Shown in pieces: positions 15,972 through 25,718 of a DNA stretch of 64,000 nucleotides (the stretch's first letter is position 1; the number at the start of each line of letters is the position of its first letter). The stretch is from Tritrichomonas musculus. Its lineage: Eukaryota > Parabasalia > Tritrichomonadida > Tritrichomonadidae. Under the pieces are notes generated by a model. It saw only the letters and a list, made by a program, of their open reading frames with translations. It was not told the DNA's origin and made no database searches. The position numbers were made by a program, and so were the translations under genes. The stretch covers positions 6,386,001 to 6,450,000 of the forward strand of contig JAPFFF010000001.1 of the NCBI GenBank assembly GCA_039105265.1. The letters run 5' to 3'.

Positions 15972-18900
15972 TTACTCTTTGAATACACAAACAATATTAT
16001 CATTTATTTTTGCAGTTATGATTCCAATTGTTAAACGTCTTATTTTTGATGTTATTGGAGTATTTTCATCAAGAACTTTGAATTGATTATCTTCATCAAT
16101 ATAAATTTCATCACCAATTTCAAACCTTGATGAATCATCAACTTTGACCAAATAATCACCATGACTTGCAAAAGTAATTGAATTATTTTCTTCGTCAATT
16201 CGAACACAAATTCCAATAAATTCTTTCCAAGTACCTGTCGTTTTCACTGAACAAATACAATCTATTGAATCTTTTTCGGTTGATTCAATCCATTGATTAT
16301 CAACATTCTTAAAAACTTTTCCCGTAATAAATACTGGTTTTCCTATTTCAAAATCATCAATAATATCTTCAATTGGAGCATAATGTGTGATTGTTGTGTT
16401 TGATTGCGTACCGTAAATAGCAGCCTTGAATTTTGCTAAATATGCTGGTACCATGATTTGTCTTGAATATATTTGTCTAGCATCTAATAATTCTTGAGTA
16501 GTTGTCCAATTTTTTTCAGCCATTGGAACACGATATGTAAGTGGTCTCCCTGATGATAAATCAAGAATTTCTTCATAATACGCTGAATATTGAAAATTAT
16601 CAAAATATATAGTTCTTTGATATAATAATATTACTATGTTATGGGGATTTGCAGCTGTATCATAAAATAATATCCTTATTTCATTTCTTTCTGCATTATT
16701 ACCAACTACGTATTCCAGTTGAATTGTGTTATTTATAATTTTTAGAAGATGAATTGATATATCAGCACCCTCCGAAAATGGACCGCAATCAATTGCACAT
16801 TTTTTTATTAGTTGTTCTTCTGTTATAACGTTTGACTTCAATGCATATTTATCGTCACAATCTGTTTTCTTATAATAAGTTGAATCCAATAGTTTTGATA
16901 ATAAATCAACTTTTTTATCAATTAGATTACTTTCAAATATTGTTTGATATGTATTAGTGACACAAGCTAATGATGGTACAGCAGCTGTTGCATCACATTC
17001 CGTTTCATCAGATTGAACAACAAGTGGAATTTCACTTTTTAATGCTATTTGATCTTCTTCACCAAATTCAGCTAGAGTAACTCGTACTGGATATGTTCCA
17101 GAGTAATTATAAAGTACACCTGTTGCTTCTTCCCAATAAAACGAGCCAACACTTATATCCATAACATGAGCAATTGTATCGTGTATGTTTTTTGTACTTT
17201 CCGTCTTGAATATGATATCAAATTCCTCATTTACATTTGAGCCAGTCACACCAACCAAGTGAGCACCTTCTTGGAATGGAATGAAGGAAGTAGAAAAGAA
17301 ATCACCAAGCAAATGTTCTGGTTCGTAAGGGCCGTTTGTTATTGGTAGAATAATTTTATTCCCAACTTTCAAATCAGTTTTGCTTCGATATTTTTCATCG
17401 GATTCACTTTTTGAATAAGCATAATCATCAGGGATTTCACTTTTCAATGCTATTTTATCTTGCTTCAATATTTTTTCCGCTAATATTAATTTGGTATCAA
17501 AAGAGTCTTCCCCATTATCGATGTAAAAGCATTGACCAAATCTATCGCTTTTATAATAGGTCAAGTTATAGGTTGTTCCATCAATTTCAACATCGACATT
17601 AACTCCATCTTCAGTAATAACACCATCATAGTCAAACAAATAATCAAACTCTTTTACAAAGCCATCGTTATTTGATATTGTTCCAACAAGGTGAATTCCA
17701 CTAGTCAATTTTATTTTGACTTCCCACGATCCTGAACTATCTTGTACGTTTTCAAAAGGCACATCGACTGCATCTTTATATATCAAATCATTTTTGCTTC
17801 GATATTTTGCATCTGCTTCTTCTTTCGTATATAATTCTTCAATATTTGGTTTCTTAGCTAATTCTTGTTGAATAGTTTCTAAAGCAGTATTTACTTCGTC
17901 TGTTGTTGGATATTCAAGACTAAACATTGCAACATCATTTTGATGACTATTGACTGCTAATGCATTTATTTTTTCATCTAAAGCTTCAATATCAGATAAA
18001 TAAGCAATATCAGCTGGAGTTTTCTCAACTAAAAGTCTCATAAATGTATTGTTTTCAATGATACATCCAGCAATCTTATAGTCAGTATTTTCTCCTGTTA
18101 TAATTATATTTTTATCAATTTTACTAATATTGGATAAATATTTTGTACGATATTCTTCCGATTTTGGAAGACCTTCAATTGTGATGCTATCTATTGTTGT
18201 TGTTGTATCAACTCCTTTATAATCAGTTATTGTACCTTGTTCAATTTTGATATATAATCGTTTTTGACCTTCAGATGTGAATAATTTAAATACACAAATA
18301 CCATTTTTTAATTCATCTTCAGCTTGAAATAAAACTGCAGCTTGTTCATCTTGATAATAAGTAACAATATCAATTGTATCCATTCTTGTTAGTTCACTTC
18401 TGGAAATATAATCACTTTCAATTTCTTCAATTTTATCTACAATTTTCAATAATGGTTTCTTCATTGAATCTCTAAATGAATAAGTTAATAATTTTGCACC
18501 CCCAACAGTCATAATCATTTCTTCTTCTTTTTCATCAAATACTGGAATTTCTGTTGGACCTGATTCACACCAATTTCGAACACTATTTAATGATACTCCA
18601 ATACTTCTTGATAAATCAGGTAATTCCATTTCTTGACGAGATTGAACAAATTGTTTCCATAAACCAGATACACAACTAGTAATTTTTTCTGCACCAAATA
18701 TTAGACCATTTGCACTAAAAGCTAACATTCCTGCAACCATTTGAATATTTTGTCTTAATCTAATTTTGTCAATATCAGCTTCTAATTTTTCAGTAATTTG
18801 TTCAGTTAATGCCATTCTTGATTTCAAACCTTCAACTGATTTATCTAAATTATCAACATCAACAGAAACAACATCAACTGTGTTCGAAACTAAATTCAAA

Positions 18901-20459
18901 TCTGATCTCATTGTTGTAATATTGTCTGCTGTAATAATTTTTGATGAAGTTATGTTGTAATCAGTATATAAAGTAGTTGCTGCATTTGGATTTGGACTCA
19001 CTTCATAATATTGTTGATTAATTATATATTCAAATGGATTAGTATTTTTATCCCAATTAATTTCTTCAATTGGATCTACTAAATCTTTAAATAAATAAAT
19101 TGCAATATCTTGATTGTTAACTCCAAATTGACCAAATTCATGACAATTTAATTTCTCAATTGTATCCAAATCACCTCTGAGACTAAAATAATTTTTATCA
19201 TAATCACCATGTCCAGTATACAAATTTGATGGGTAAAAACTTAATCTATTCCATTCTTTGGTAAATGAGAGTTTCAAATCTAAATATACTCTATCCCAAT
19301 TATCAAATTGTAAATTGTCTTTTACTTCGGTATATTTATTAATATAAGCTCGAATTACACAACAATCATATCTTAGATTTCCTTCTGTCCATCCAACTGG
19401 AAGATATTCTCTTACAAAGGTCAAACCTTTTTCACCTCCATCAATTTCAGTACCATCTTTTAATAATATTTTTGTTTGAACATCAGAATCTTGAAAAAGT
19501 TTTTCAATTGGATTTTCAGATTCACCCCAAGTATAATCCCATCTTTTATGAACTGCATAAGTATTCCATTTTGATCTTCTCATCATTATTTCTGCTCCAT
19601 CTCTTTCTTGATATTTTGTTTCACCTTTCCCTGGAACTTGTAAATTACGTTTATTAATAATTTTTCCTGTGATATGACCTTGAACATTCAAACCACTCCA
19701 TTTTTCACCATCATAGGTTAAACTCCATTGATTTCCAAAACAATAATCTTTGAATTCAAATTTTAAACCAGTTGGAATTTGATAATCAGTTGGAATTTTG
19801 AAAACCATTTTATAACAATCTTTGAAATTTGATTTTTCATCGGTTACTGAATTTCTATCAAAAATTTGTTCTTCAGTGATTATACTTGGTTTGTATAAAT
19901 ATAAGTTATCAGATTCATGTAATTTCAAACTATTTCTAGAATCTATGATATCACATTTGATGGAAGGTAATGTTGATTTCAAATGATTTAAAGGTAATTG
20001 ATAAATAATACTAATTTCACCATTAATGTACAAAGATTTCAAATCAAGACTTAAATTCTTATCAACTTTTATGTATGGAGTTGTTGATGTTTCTTCAGTA
20101 ATTGTCACTTTTTTATCTTCAGCAGCTGTTACACATGGACATACGAAATTTTTATTCAAAACATAAATTGATAATTGATAAATATATTTTCCTTCACTAT
20201 CTAAGAAAACATTCTTTCTCAAATTGATTTTAAATACTTCTGTCTTATCATCGATTTGTAATAGTTTTGTTATATCATCATCATTCATTTGTATATTTAA
20301 TTTTTCATCTTCAACCGTTAATGCATCTCTAGTAACATGATAATCAGAAAAACCTTCAACAGTTTCAAACTCATTCGATTTTGATGTTAACAATTGAGAA
20401 CCTAAATATGTTTTACCATCTACTTTAAATTGAATATCGCCTTTAAATTTAGTCAGCAT
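15972..20459 (-). CDS. Large fibre-like protein with phage-tail-fibre-type repeats
   Basis: A 1,495-residue protein. The N-terminal 500 residues are beta-rich. Near residues 510 to 570 there is a coiled coil (VDNLDKSVEGLKSRMALTEQ) followed by a glycine/alanine-rich hydrophobic patch (MVAGMLAFSANGLIFGA). The middle carries repeated YTKEEADAKYRSKNDL and YSKSESDEKYRSKTDL linkers and a third DDKYALKSN, each preceding a beta domain; this is the pattern of phage tail fibres. A C-terminal domain (IGICVRIDEENNSITFASHG and onward) looks like a decoration or adhesin fold. It probably forms a vertex fibre for host attachment. It is the last gene of the capsid block. The function is inferred from repeat style. 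Confidence 0.72.
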   Translation of the reverse strand: MLTKFKGDIQFKVDGKTYLGSQLLTSKSNEFETVEGFSDYHVTRDALTVEDEKLNIQMNDDDITKLLQIDDKTEVFKINLRKNVFLDSEGKYIYQLSIYVLNKNFVCPCVTAAEDKKVTITEETSTTPYIKVDKNLSLDLKSLYINGEISIIYQLPLNHLKSTLPSIKCDIIDSRNSLKLHESDNLYLYKPSIITEEQIFDRNSVTDEKSNFKDCYKMVFKIPTDYQIPTGLKFEFKDYCFGNQWSLTYDGEKWSGLNVQGHITGKIINKRNLQVPGKGETKYQERDGAEIMMRRSKWNTYAVHKRWDYTWGESENPIEKLFQDSDVQTKILLKDGTEIDGGEKGLTFVREYLPVGWTEGNLRYDCCVIRAYINKYTEVKDNLQFDNWDRVYLDLKLSFTKEWNRLSFYPSNLYTGHGDYDKNYFSLRGDLDTIEKLNCHEFGQFGVNNQDIAIYLFKDLVDPIEEINWDKNTNPFEYIINQQYYEVSPNPNAATTLYTDYNITSSKIITADNITTMRSDLNLVSNTVDVVSVDVDNLDKSVEGLKSRMALTEQITEKLEADIDKIRLRQNIQMVAGMLAFSANGLIFGAEKITSCVSGLWKQFVQSRQEMELPDLSRSIGVSLNSVRNWCESGPTEIPVFDEKEEEMIMTVGGAKLLTYSFRDSMKKPLLKIVDKIEEIESDYISRSELTRMDTIDIVTYYQDEQAAVLFQAEDELKNGICVFKLFTSEGQKRLYIKIEQGTITDYKGVDTTTTIDSITIEGLPKSEEYRTKYLSNISKIDKNIIITGENTDYKIAGCIIENNTFMRLLVEKTPADIAYLSDIEALDEKINALAVNSHQNDVAMFSLEYPTTDEVNTALETIQQELAKKPNIEELYTKEEADAKYRSKNDLIYKDAVDVPFENVQDSSGSWEVKIKLTSGIHLVGTISNNDGFVKEFDYLFDYDGVITEDGVNVDVEIDGTTYNLTYYKSDRFGQCFYIDNGEDSFDTKLILAEKILKQDKIALKSEIPDDYAYSKSESDEKYRSKTDLKVGNKIILPITNGPYEPEHLLGDFFSTSFIPFQEGAHLVGVTGSNVNEEFDIIFKTESTKNIHDTIAHVMDISVGSFYWEEATGVLYNYSGTYPVRVTLAEFGEEDQIALKSEIPLVVQSDETECDATAAVPSLACVTNTYQTIFESNLIDKKVDLLSKLLDSTYYKKTDCDDKYALKSNVITEEQLIKKCAIDCGPFSEGADISIHLLKIINNTIQLEYVVGNNAERNEIRILFYDTAANPHNIVILLYQRTIYFDNFQYSAYYEEILDLSSGRPLTYRVPMAEKNWTTTQELLDARQIYSRQIMVPAYLAKFKAAIYGTQSNTTITHYAPIEDIIDDFEIGKPVFITGKVFKNVDNQWIESTEKDSIDCICSVKTTGTWKEFIGICVRIDEENNSITFASHGDYLVKVDDSSRFEIGDEIYIDEDNQFKVLDENTPITSKIRRLTIGIITAKINDNIVCVFKE

Positions 20460-20488
20460 TTTTTTTACATTTGCAACAAAAATAAGAT

Positions 20489-23341
20489 TTACTCAATTGT
20501 GGAACATTTTTCTTCTAATAACTGAATTCTACTATCATAAAATTTATCACATTCAATATTTTTAGTTTTATCTTCTAAGATCTTAATTCGATTCTCGGTT
20601 GTCAAATTTTCAAACGTTAGATCAGTTTCAATATTTTGACATTTACGTTCCAAAGCAGTTAATATTTCATCAACATTCTCATTCTCATTATTATTATTAC
20701 CTCCACATTGACATTGATTCTCTTCTAATCGAGATAAATCTTCTGAAAGACCAGCACAAAATGACCAAATCTCTTTGATTCCTTGATTTAACCATTTTAA
20801 TTGATCTAGTTCTTCGTCTTGCCATTTCTTTAATTTTTCTTCAAATGTTAATACAACTGGTTTTTCCTCATTTAATGCCAATGTTTGAGCTTTATTATTT
20901 ATGACAAAACCTTCTTTATTTCGATATTCTTGACTCTCAGTAGTATCAGCAGAAAATACATTTCCAATTTGATCAACATTTGATTCTAAGGTTGATACCC
21001 TTTCTGTATAATTTTTCATTGTATTTTCTAAATTTGTTATTCTAGTTAATGTATCAAAATCTATAGAACCTCCTGATGATGATGACCCAAGAGTGGCCAA
21101 ATAATTTTTGAAATTCTCATTTGCAGGTAATTGATAATATACAATAATTCGATTATCTAATTCAATATCAGGTTCTATATTTTCTTCTTGATCTTCCCAA
21201 AAATTCAAATCATTTTCATCTTCTAACATTTTTAAATTAAATGTACCAATTATTTGAATCATTACTTTATCAACATTTGCATCTTTTGTTATTGAATATG
21301 TATATAATTTTGATGACAAATTTGATTCAATTTGATTAGAACTAATTTGAACATCAAATACTAAATCAATATTTGATAATGCATAACCTAATTTAGTTAT
21401 ATCTCTTTCTCTTTCGAAAACATGAATTATTAAATGATCAGCATGATAATGATCAATTCCTTTTAATTCAATATTTAAGATCGTATTTGAATTAGAATCA
21501 ATTGAATAAGTACAAGTTTTAAATGCATGTCTACCATGATCGTCAAATATTTCAGAACCATGTTGTTCAAAATTAACAAAACCATAAGCAGCTAATTCTT
21601 GAGGTTTTAAAGGTTTTAAAGGAATTGAGTTTTTCATTGATTCTGCAAATATTGAATTTCTAAATATTAATCCTAATTGTTTATTTGTCAGATGATTATT
21701 TTCTAAATCTTGATCAGTTTCATTTAAAGCATTATAAGTAAGATTAATATAATCAAAAATTCGATCAATAATTTGATGTTCAGCTTCTCGTTCTGCATTC
21801 ATTTTGTCTAAATCTATTTCATCAAAAACTTCAGGATCTGTTTGGGGTTGAACTGATCGAAATGTTGTTCCTTTCTTTTTGTTTTTTCCAATTTGAGCTG
21901 TATCAACAACTTTTTGAGTATAATAATTATCAACAATTTGTTGATTTGTCCATTGATGAATCGCCGTAAAAGCGGATGATGTCAATACGATATATTTACT
22001 ATCGGCTCTTTTGTACCGAATTGCCCAACCTTTTGGAAAATAAACTAAATCATTACAGGTTAGAGTTGTTTGTTTTGTCGCCGCAACATCACCGTCCTCA
22101 TCTTTTTCTTCCCAATCAAGAGTTTCAATAGTAAAATGTTTTAATTTTTCAAGGACGTCTTGATCAATTCCGTTAAATGACGATTTTAAATTGTTAAGAA
22201 CCGTTTTCATATTATTTATATCTTCTGGATTTAATTGATCAACAACCGTTTTCAGATTTTTATATGACCGAGCAAGTGAATTCATGGATAATCTAACATT
22301 GCGAGCATTGGCTGGATTATTTGAACCATCTCCACACCAGATTCCGTTTGGAAAATAGGATTCTATTGGAAATTCTAATTTGGTTGATGCTGTTGTTTCG
22401 CTTCCTAATGTCAATTCTTTTTTCTCAACTTCTTTCAAATCAATATATTTCAAACAAATATCATTACTCCGAACTCCGTAGAGTTGTGCTTTTCCGTCTG
22501 TAATATCTTTCGACGGTGTTCCTTTTGGATAATATTGTAATTGAAAATTTGCTGTTGAATTTCCATCGTCGTGGAAATGCTGAATCCTATTGATTATTTG
22601 ATGTGAGCTCATATAATTCTTACTATTAGGTTTTTGGAAAAACCAAAGAGTATCAATATAAGTGATTAACTTCGGTAAATAGATTTTTTGAATGATCTCT
22701 TTTGTCTTATCGTCTTTGACTTTTTCTTGCTCAACATATATCAATCCATTTAAGAATTTCCACATTGTTTCAGTTATTGTTGGAATTTGATTTTGAAGTT
22801 CTGTTTTTAATGTTTCTCTTGCTCTTGCTTCAGATATTAATGATGTATTCGTATTTGATTTAAATGTATTATAGTCAGTTAGATGATTATTCAAATTTGT
22901 TTCCACAGTTGTGGTTTTTGTTTTATTTTCGTTCAAATCTGTTGTTAGAGTATCAATTTGAGCTTTATTGGCATTAATAGACGTTGTTAAATTTGCTTTG
23001 ATTACATTATCTTTTGTATCCATTGTTCTTTCTAATTCATCTTTATCTGTTGCTTTTATTTTTCCAATATCTTCATAAATATTTTTTAACGATTTTGTTT
23101 GACCTTCAGCAATTGGCCATTTAAAATTTTCTGGTTGCTTTATTTCAGCTTTCTCATCTATTCTAAATGTTCCATTAACTGACAATCCAGTTGCAGTACC
23201 AAAATTTTTCCTGAGAAATATACTCGTATCAATTGCTGGTCCTCCTCCACCTCCTACTTTTGCAAAATTTTCAAAATCAGTTTCGGTCCAAACACCTGTC
23301 ATTAAATTTTTATTTTCGCACCAAAAATAAAATTGATTCAA
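20489..23341 (-). CDS. Large coiled-coil fibre-like protein
   Basis: A 950-residue protein overlapping the next upstream gene by four bases. It opens with a short beta segment and a VGGGGGPAID hinge, then a long coiled coil at about residues 110 to 180 (NANKAQIDTLTTDLNENKTK), a beta-rich middle, another coiled coil near 775 to 800, an SSSSGGS linker and a C-terminal coiled coil with a CQCGGNNNNENEN turn. Trimeric coiled coils broken by glycine hinges are typical of fibres. It sits between the small virion protein and the 1,495-residue fibre-like gene and may form the same appendage. No family is recognised. Confidence 0.68.
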   Translation of the reverse strand: MNQFYFWCENKNLMTGVWTETDFENFAKVGGGGGPAIDTSIFLRKNFGTATGLSVNGTFRIDEKAEIKQPENFKWPIAEGQTKSLKNIYEDIGKIKATDKDELERTMDTKDNVIKANLTTSINANKAQIDTLTTDLNENKTKTTTVETNLNNHLTDYNTFKSNTNTSLISEARARETLKTELQNQIPTITETMWKFLNGLIYVEQEKVKDDKTKEIIQKIYLPKLITYIDTLWFFQKPNSKNYMSSHQIINRIQHFHDDGNSTANFQLQYYPKGTPSKDITDGKAQLYGVRSNDICLKYIDLKEVEKKELTLGSETTASTKLEFPIESYFPNGIWCGDGSNNPANARNVRLSMNSLARSYKNLKTVVDQLNPEDINNMKTVLNNLKSSFNGIDQDVLEKLKHFTIETLDWEEKDEDGDVAATKQTTLTCNDLVYFPKGWAIRYKRADSKYIVLTSSAFTAIHQWTNQQIVDNYYTQKVVDTAQIGKNKKKGTTFRSVQPQTDPEVFDEIDLDKMNAEREAEHQIIDRIFDYINLTYNALNETDQDLENNHLTNKQLGLIFRNSIFAESMKNSIPLKPLKPQELAAYGFVNFEQHGSEIFDDHGRHAFKTCTYSIDSNSNTILNIELKGIDHYHADHLIIHVFERERDITKLGYALSNIDLVFDVQISSNQIESNLSSKLYTYSITKDANVDKVMIQIIGTFNLKMLEDENDLNFWEDQEENIEPDIELDNRIIVYYQLPANENFKNYLATLGSSSSGGSIDFDTLTRITNLENTMKNYTERVSTLESNVDQIGNVFSADTTESQEYRNKEGFVINNKAQTLALNEEKPVVLTFEEKLKKWQDEELDQLKWLNQGIKEIWSFCAGLSEDLSRLEENQCQCGGNNNNENENVDEILTALERKCQNIETDLTFENLTTENRIKILEDKTKNIECDKFYDSRIQLLEEKCSTIE

Positions 23342-23823
23342 TATTCTAATTTCAAGAACATAATGAAATAATCAGGAACTATTATTTGTCTTGTTTGAGT
23401 GTCTTTAAACCAAACCATAAAACCTTGTCTCATATCAGAGTCTATTAAATATTTCCTATTATCATCAGGAACTTGTAAATTAGCAACATAAACTAGACTG
23501 TCACAATAATTATTTCTTGGTACAAAACTTGCATGAACAGTATAATTTGATGTAGTATGATTGTTGACTACACAATAACAATATTGAAATATAATATAAC
23601 GTTCTTGACCATTAATTGGAGTATGAAATTCTGATGGAAATTTATAAACAAATCTATCTTTTTCCAAATAAAAATTATCAACAGTCAAACAGTCAGATAA
23701 TTTTTGTTCTTTCTGTTGTGTGCTTGTTAATTTCCAACCTTGTACAGGATAATATGTTTTATGTATTTTCAATGGTTGAATATCTAATTTTGGATCATAA
23801 TTATAAGAAATAAAGGTAGACAT
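23338..23823 (-). CDS. Possible minor virion protein
   Basis: A 161-residue, beta-rich, aromatic-rich protein (GQERYIIFQYCYCVVNN, QIIVPDYFIMFLKLEY) without signal or membrane span. It lies between the capsid genes and the fibre-like genes, with a four-base overlap with the latter. Polintons encode a single-jelly-roll penton protein near the capsid gene; this one is shorter than usual and I cannot show the fold, so penton or fibre-base is only a position-based suggestion. Confidence 0.55.
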   Translation of the reverse strand: MSTFISYNYDPKLDIQPLKIHKTYYPVQGWKLTSTQQKEQKLSDCLTVDNFYLEKDRFVYKFPSEFHTPINGQERYIIFQYCYCVVNNHTTSNYTVHASFVPRNNYCDSLVYVANLQVPDDNRKYLIDSDMRQGFMVWFKDTQTRQIIVPDYFIMFLKLEY

Positions 23824-23851
23824 TTTTTTCTAATCAAATAAAATCTTTTGT

Positions 23852-25687
23852 TTATTGATAACCATTTGGAACACCTTCATCATGATATTGTACTCCATCT
23901 TGTGTAGACCATGTCCAATAAGTATCTGAACAAATCCACATTTCTGGAAAGATCGGATTTGAGTCATCAATTCCTAATGGATATAAATAGGAATTCATGA
24001 CTGACAACTCATGTTGGAAAGCGTTGTCAGCCAAAAAACGAACTGTTACTTCATGATTATTTGTATCAACACCATCAAACACATAACCAGAATTACCTCT
24101 CTCTAATTGGAAGTTGATTCCGAAATTCGTATCATCTCTTTGACTTGAATAATGTGGCTTTTTCATTGGATGGTCAAGATCGTTCAGAGATTCGGAAATT
24201 GATTCTAAATATTCTGGTGTTGCTTCTATTCCATCCAATTCATTTGCCATTAATTGATATTGAACAAATCTACCATCCCATGTATTTTCAAATTCACGGT
24301 TTGGATAAATTTTCTTATCTATAATTAGTCTAACATGAGTACACATAATATTTCGATAAACGGTAAAATCATATGGAGTAATTGGAAACATCATTGTAAT
24401 ATTTGTTGCATTCTTTAATGGCATTGATTTTGAAATATTGATTCCATTTGCTTTCACAAGTTGATCAAATATTACTCTTGTCATTTCTTGAGCAGGAATT
24501 ATAATTGGTTCTTGGAATGTTGACATCAAACTTTCATAACAAGCAGGTTTCAATCCAAATCCAAACAAATTACTTCTTCCTTCTCTTATTTTGAAATTTT
24601 TGGTATTGACAGAGAGCGTGTTCCACGTCACTTTCGCTGAGATTCCTGAGGTTTGAGGTGTAAAAGAAGTTGTTTTGTCTTTGACAACTGATTTCGGATC
24701 AAATGTCATTGAGGTCAAACAAACAAATTCCGATTCTGGAGTAAATTTGTCAGATTGCTTTATTGGTTTAAATGATGAAACAATTCTCCCTCTTTGACCA
24801 ATTTGATGAAATCGATTTTCTAAAGGAATTATAGGGCAATTGTATTCAAATAAGTATTGATCAACTCTTTTCCTCATTCTTTTTGCAACATTCTCTGGTG
24901 GAATTTGACACCAAACTAAACCATCTAACGAAAATCGTACTTCTTCTTCAATTTCGCCTAAGAGTCTATTTGGATATAATCTCCAAGCTTGTAAAACTAA
25001 TTGATCTGTAAATGGTATTATTAATTCTAATTCAATATGAACCAATTTTTGAGTTTGATCATCTTCCCAGCAAAGAGAACTGATTGGAATATAAACACCA
25101 CAAACATTTGGTGACATATTAATAACATTTTCCCATAATGAATGAGAATGGGGTGAATTTATTTTTGATTCACGAGATCGAATTGAATTATATGCAAAAG
25201 ATTCTCTAATCATTTCTGTTTGATGATAATTTTGAATAAGTTTTCCATCAACATAGAATTTTGCTTCGGATATGATTTCTACAGCATCTTTGAAACCAAT
25301 GAAGATTTGATTTATATGAGCAGCATCATTCTCAATTTCCTCAAAAATGTCTTCTTCTTCTTCCTCATCTTCACCAACTTTGACTATATCGAAATAATTC
25401 TCTTTTGGAAAATAATCATTAAATCCAATATCAAATTCTACAATCATGTTGATAAAACTTTTTTCTATTTGAGTAATTGTATGATTATTATGAGTTAATG
25501 AAATTCTTGTTCTTTCTGATAATTTTTCAATGGGAATATCTTTGTCATGAAATTCTTCTGAAAATGATGAAAACGAATTATCTCCTCCATTTTTTGCTAC
25601 CAAATTTCTTAAATGATCATTGAAAAAGTTTAATATGTCACCTTCATCATTTCCAAAGTTTCTAAATTGAGCGTTTTGATAAGTCAT
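23852..25687 (-). CDS. Major capsid protein copy 1 (double-jelly-roll type)
   Basis: A 611-residue protein, paralogous along its whole length to the gene just upstream. Both begin MTYQNAQF, share GNDEGDILNFFN, SHSLWE(N/S)V, IIPFTDQL(V/A)LQAWRLYPNR, LVWCQIPPENV, PLKNATNITMMFP, RFVQYQLMANEL and FGINFQLERGNSGYVFDGVD, and end in WICSDTYWTWS or a close relative. Length, beta-rich make-up and position next to the packaging ATPase fit the Polinton capsid. The frame extends 26 codons further upstream, but homology with the sister gene places the start at 25687. The double-jelly-roll call is inference from context. Confidence 0.75.
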   Translation of the reverse strand: MTYQNAQFRNFGNDEGDILNFFNDHLRNLVAKNGGDNSFSSFSEEFHDKDIPIEKLSERTRISLTHNNHTITQIEKSFINMIVEFDIGFNDYFPKENYFDIVKVGEDEEEEEDIFEEIENDAAHINQIFIGFKDAVEIISEAKFYVDGKLIQNYHQTEMIRESFAYNSIRSRESKINSPHSHSLWENVINMSPNVCGVYIPISSLCWEDDQTQKLVHIELELIIPFTDQLVLQAWRLYPNRLLGEIEEEVRFSLDGLVWCQIPPENVAKRMRKRVDQYLFEYNCPIIPLENRFHQIGQRGRIVSSFKPIKQSDKFTPESEFVCLTSMTFDPKSVVKDKTTSFTPQTSGISAKVTWNTLSVNTKNFKIREGRSNLFGFGLKPACYESLMSTFQEPIIIPAQEMTRVIFDQLVKANGINISKSMPLKNATNITMMFPITPYDFTVYRNIMCTHVRLIIDKKIYPNREFENTWDGRFVQYQLMANELDGIEATPEYLESISESLNDLDHPMKKPHYSSQRDDTNFGINFQLERGNSGYVFDGVDTNNHEVTVRFLADNAFQHELSVMNSYLYPLGIDDSNPIFPEMWICSDTYWTWSTQDGVQYHDEGVPNGYQ

Positions 25688-25718
25688 TTGTTCTTGCAAA
25701 AAAAAATTAGATCTTATC

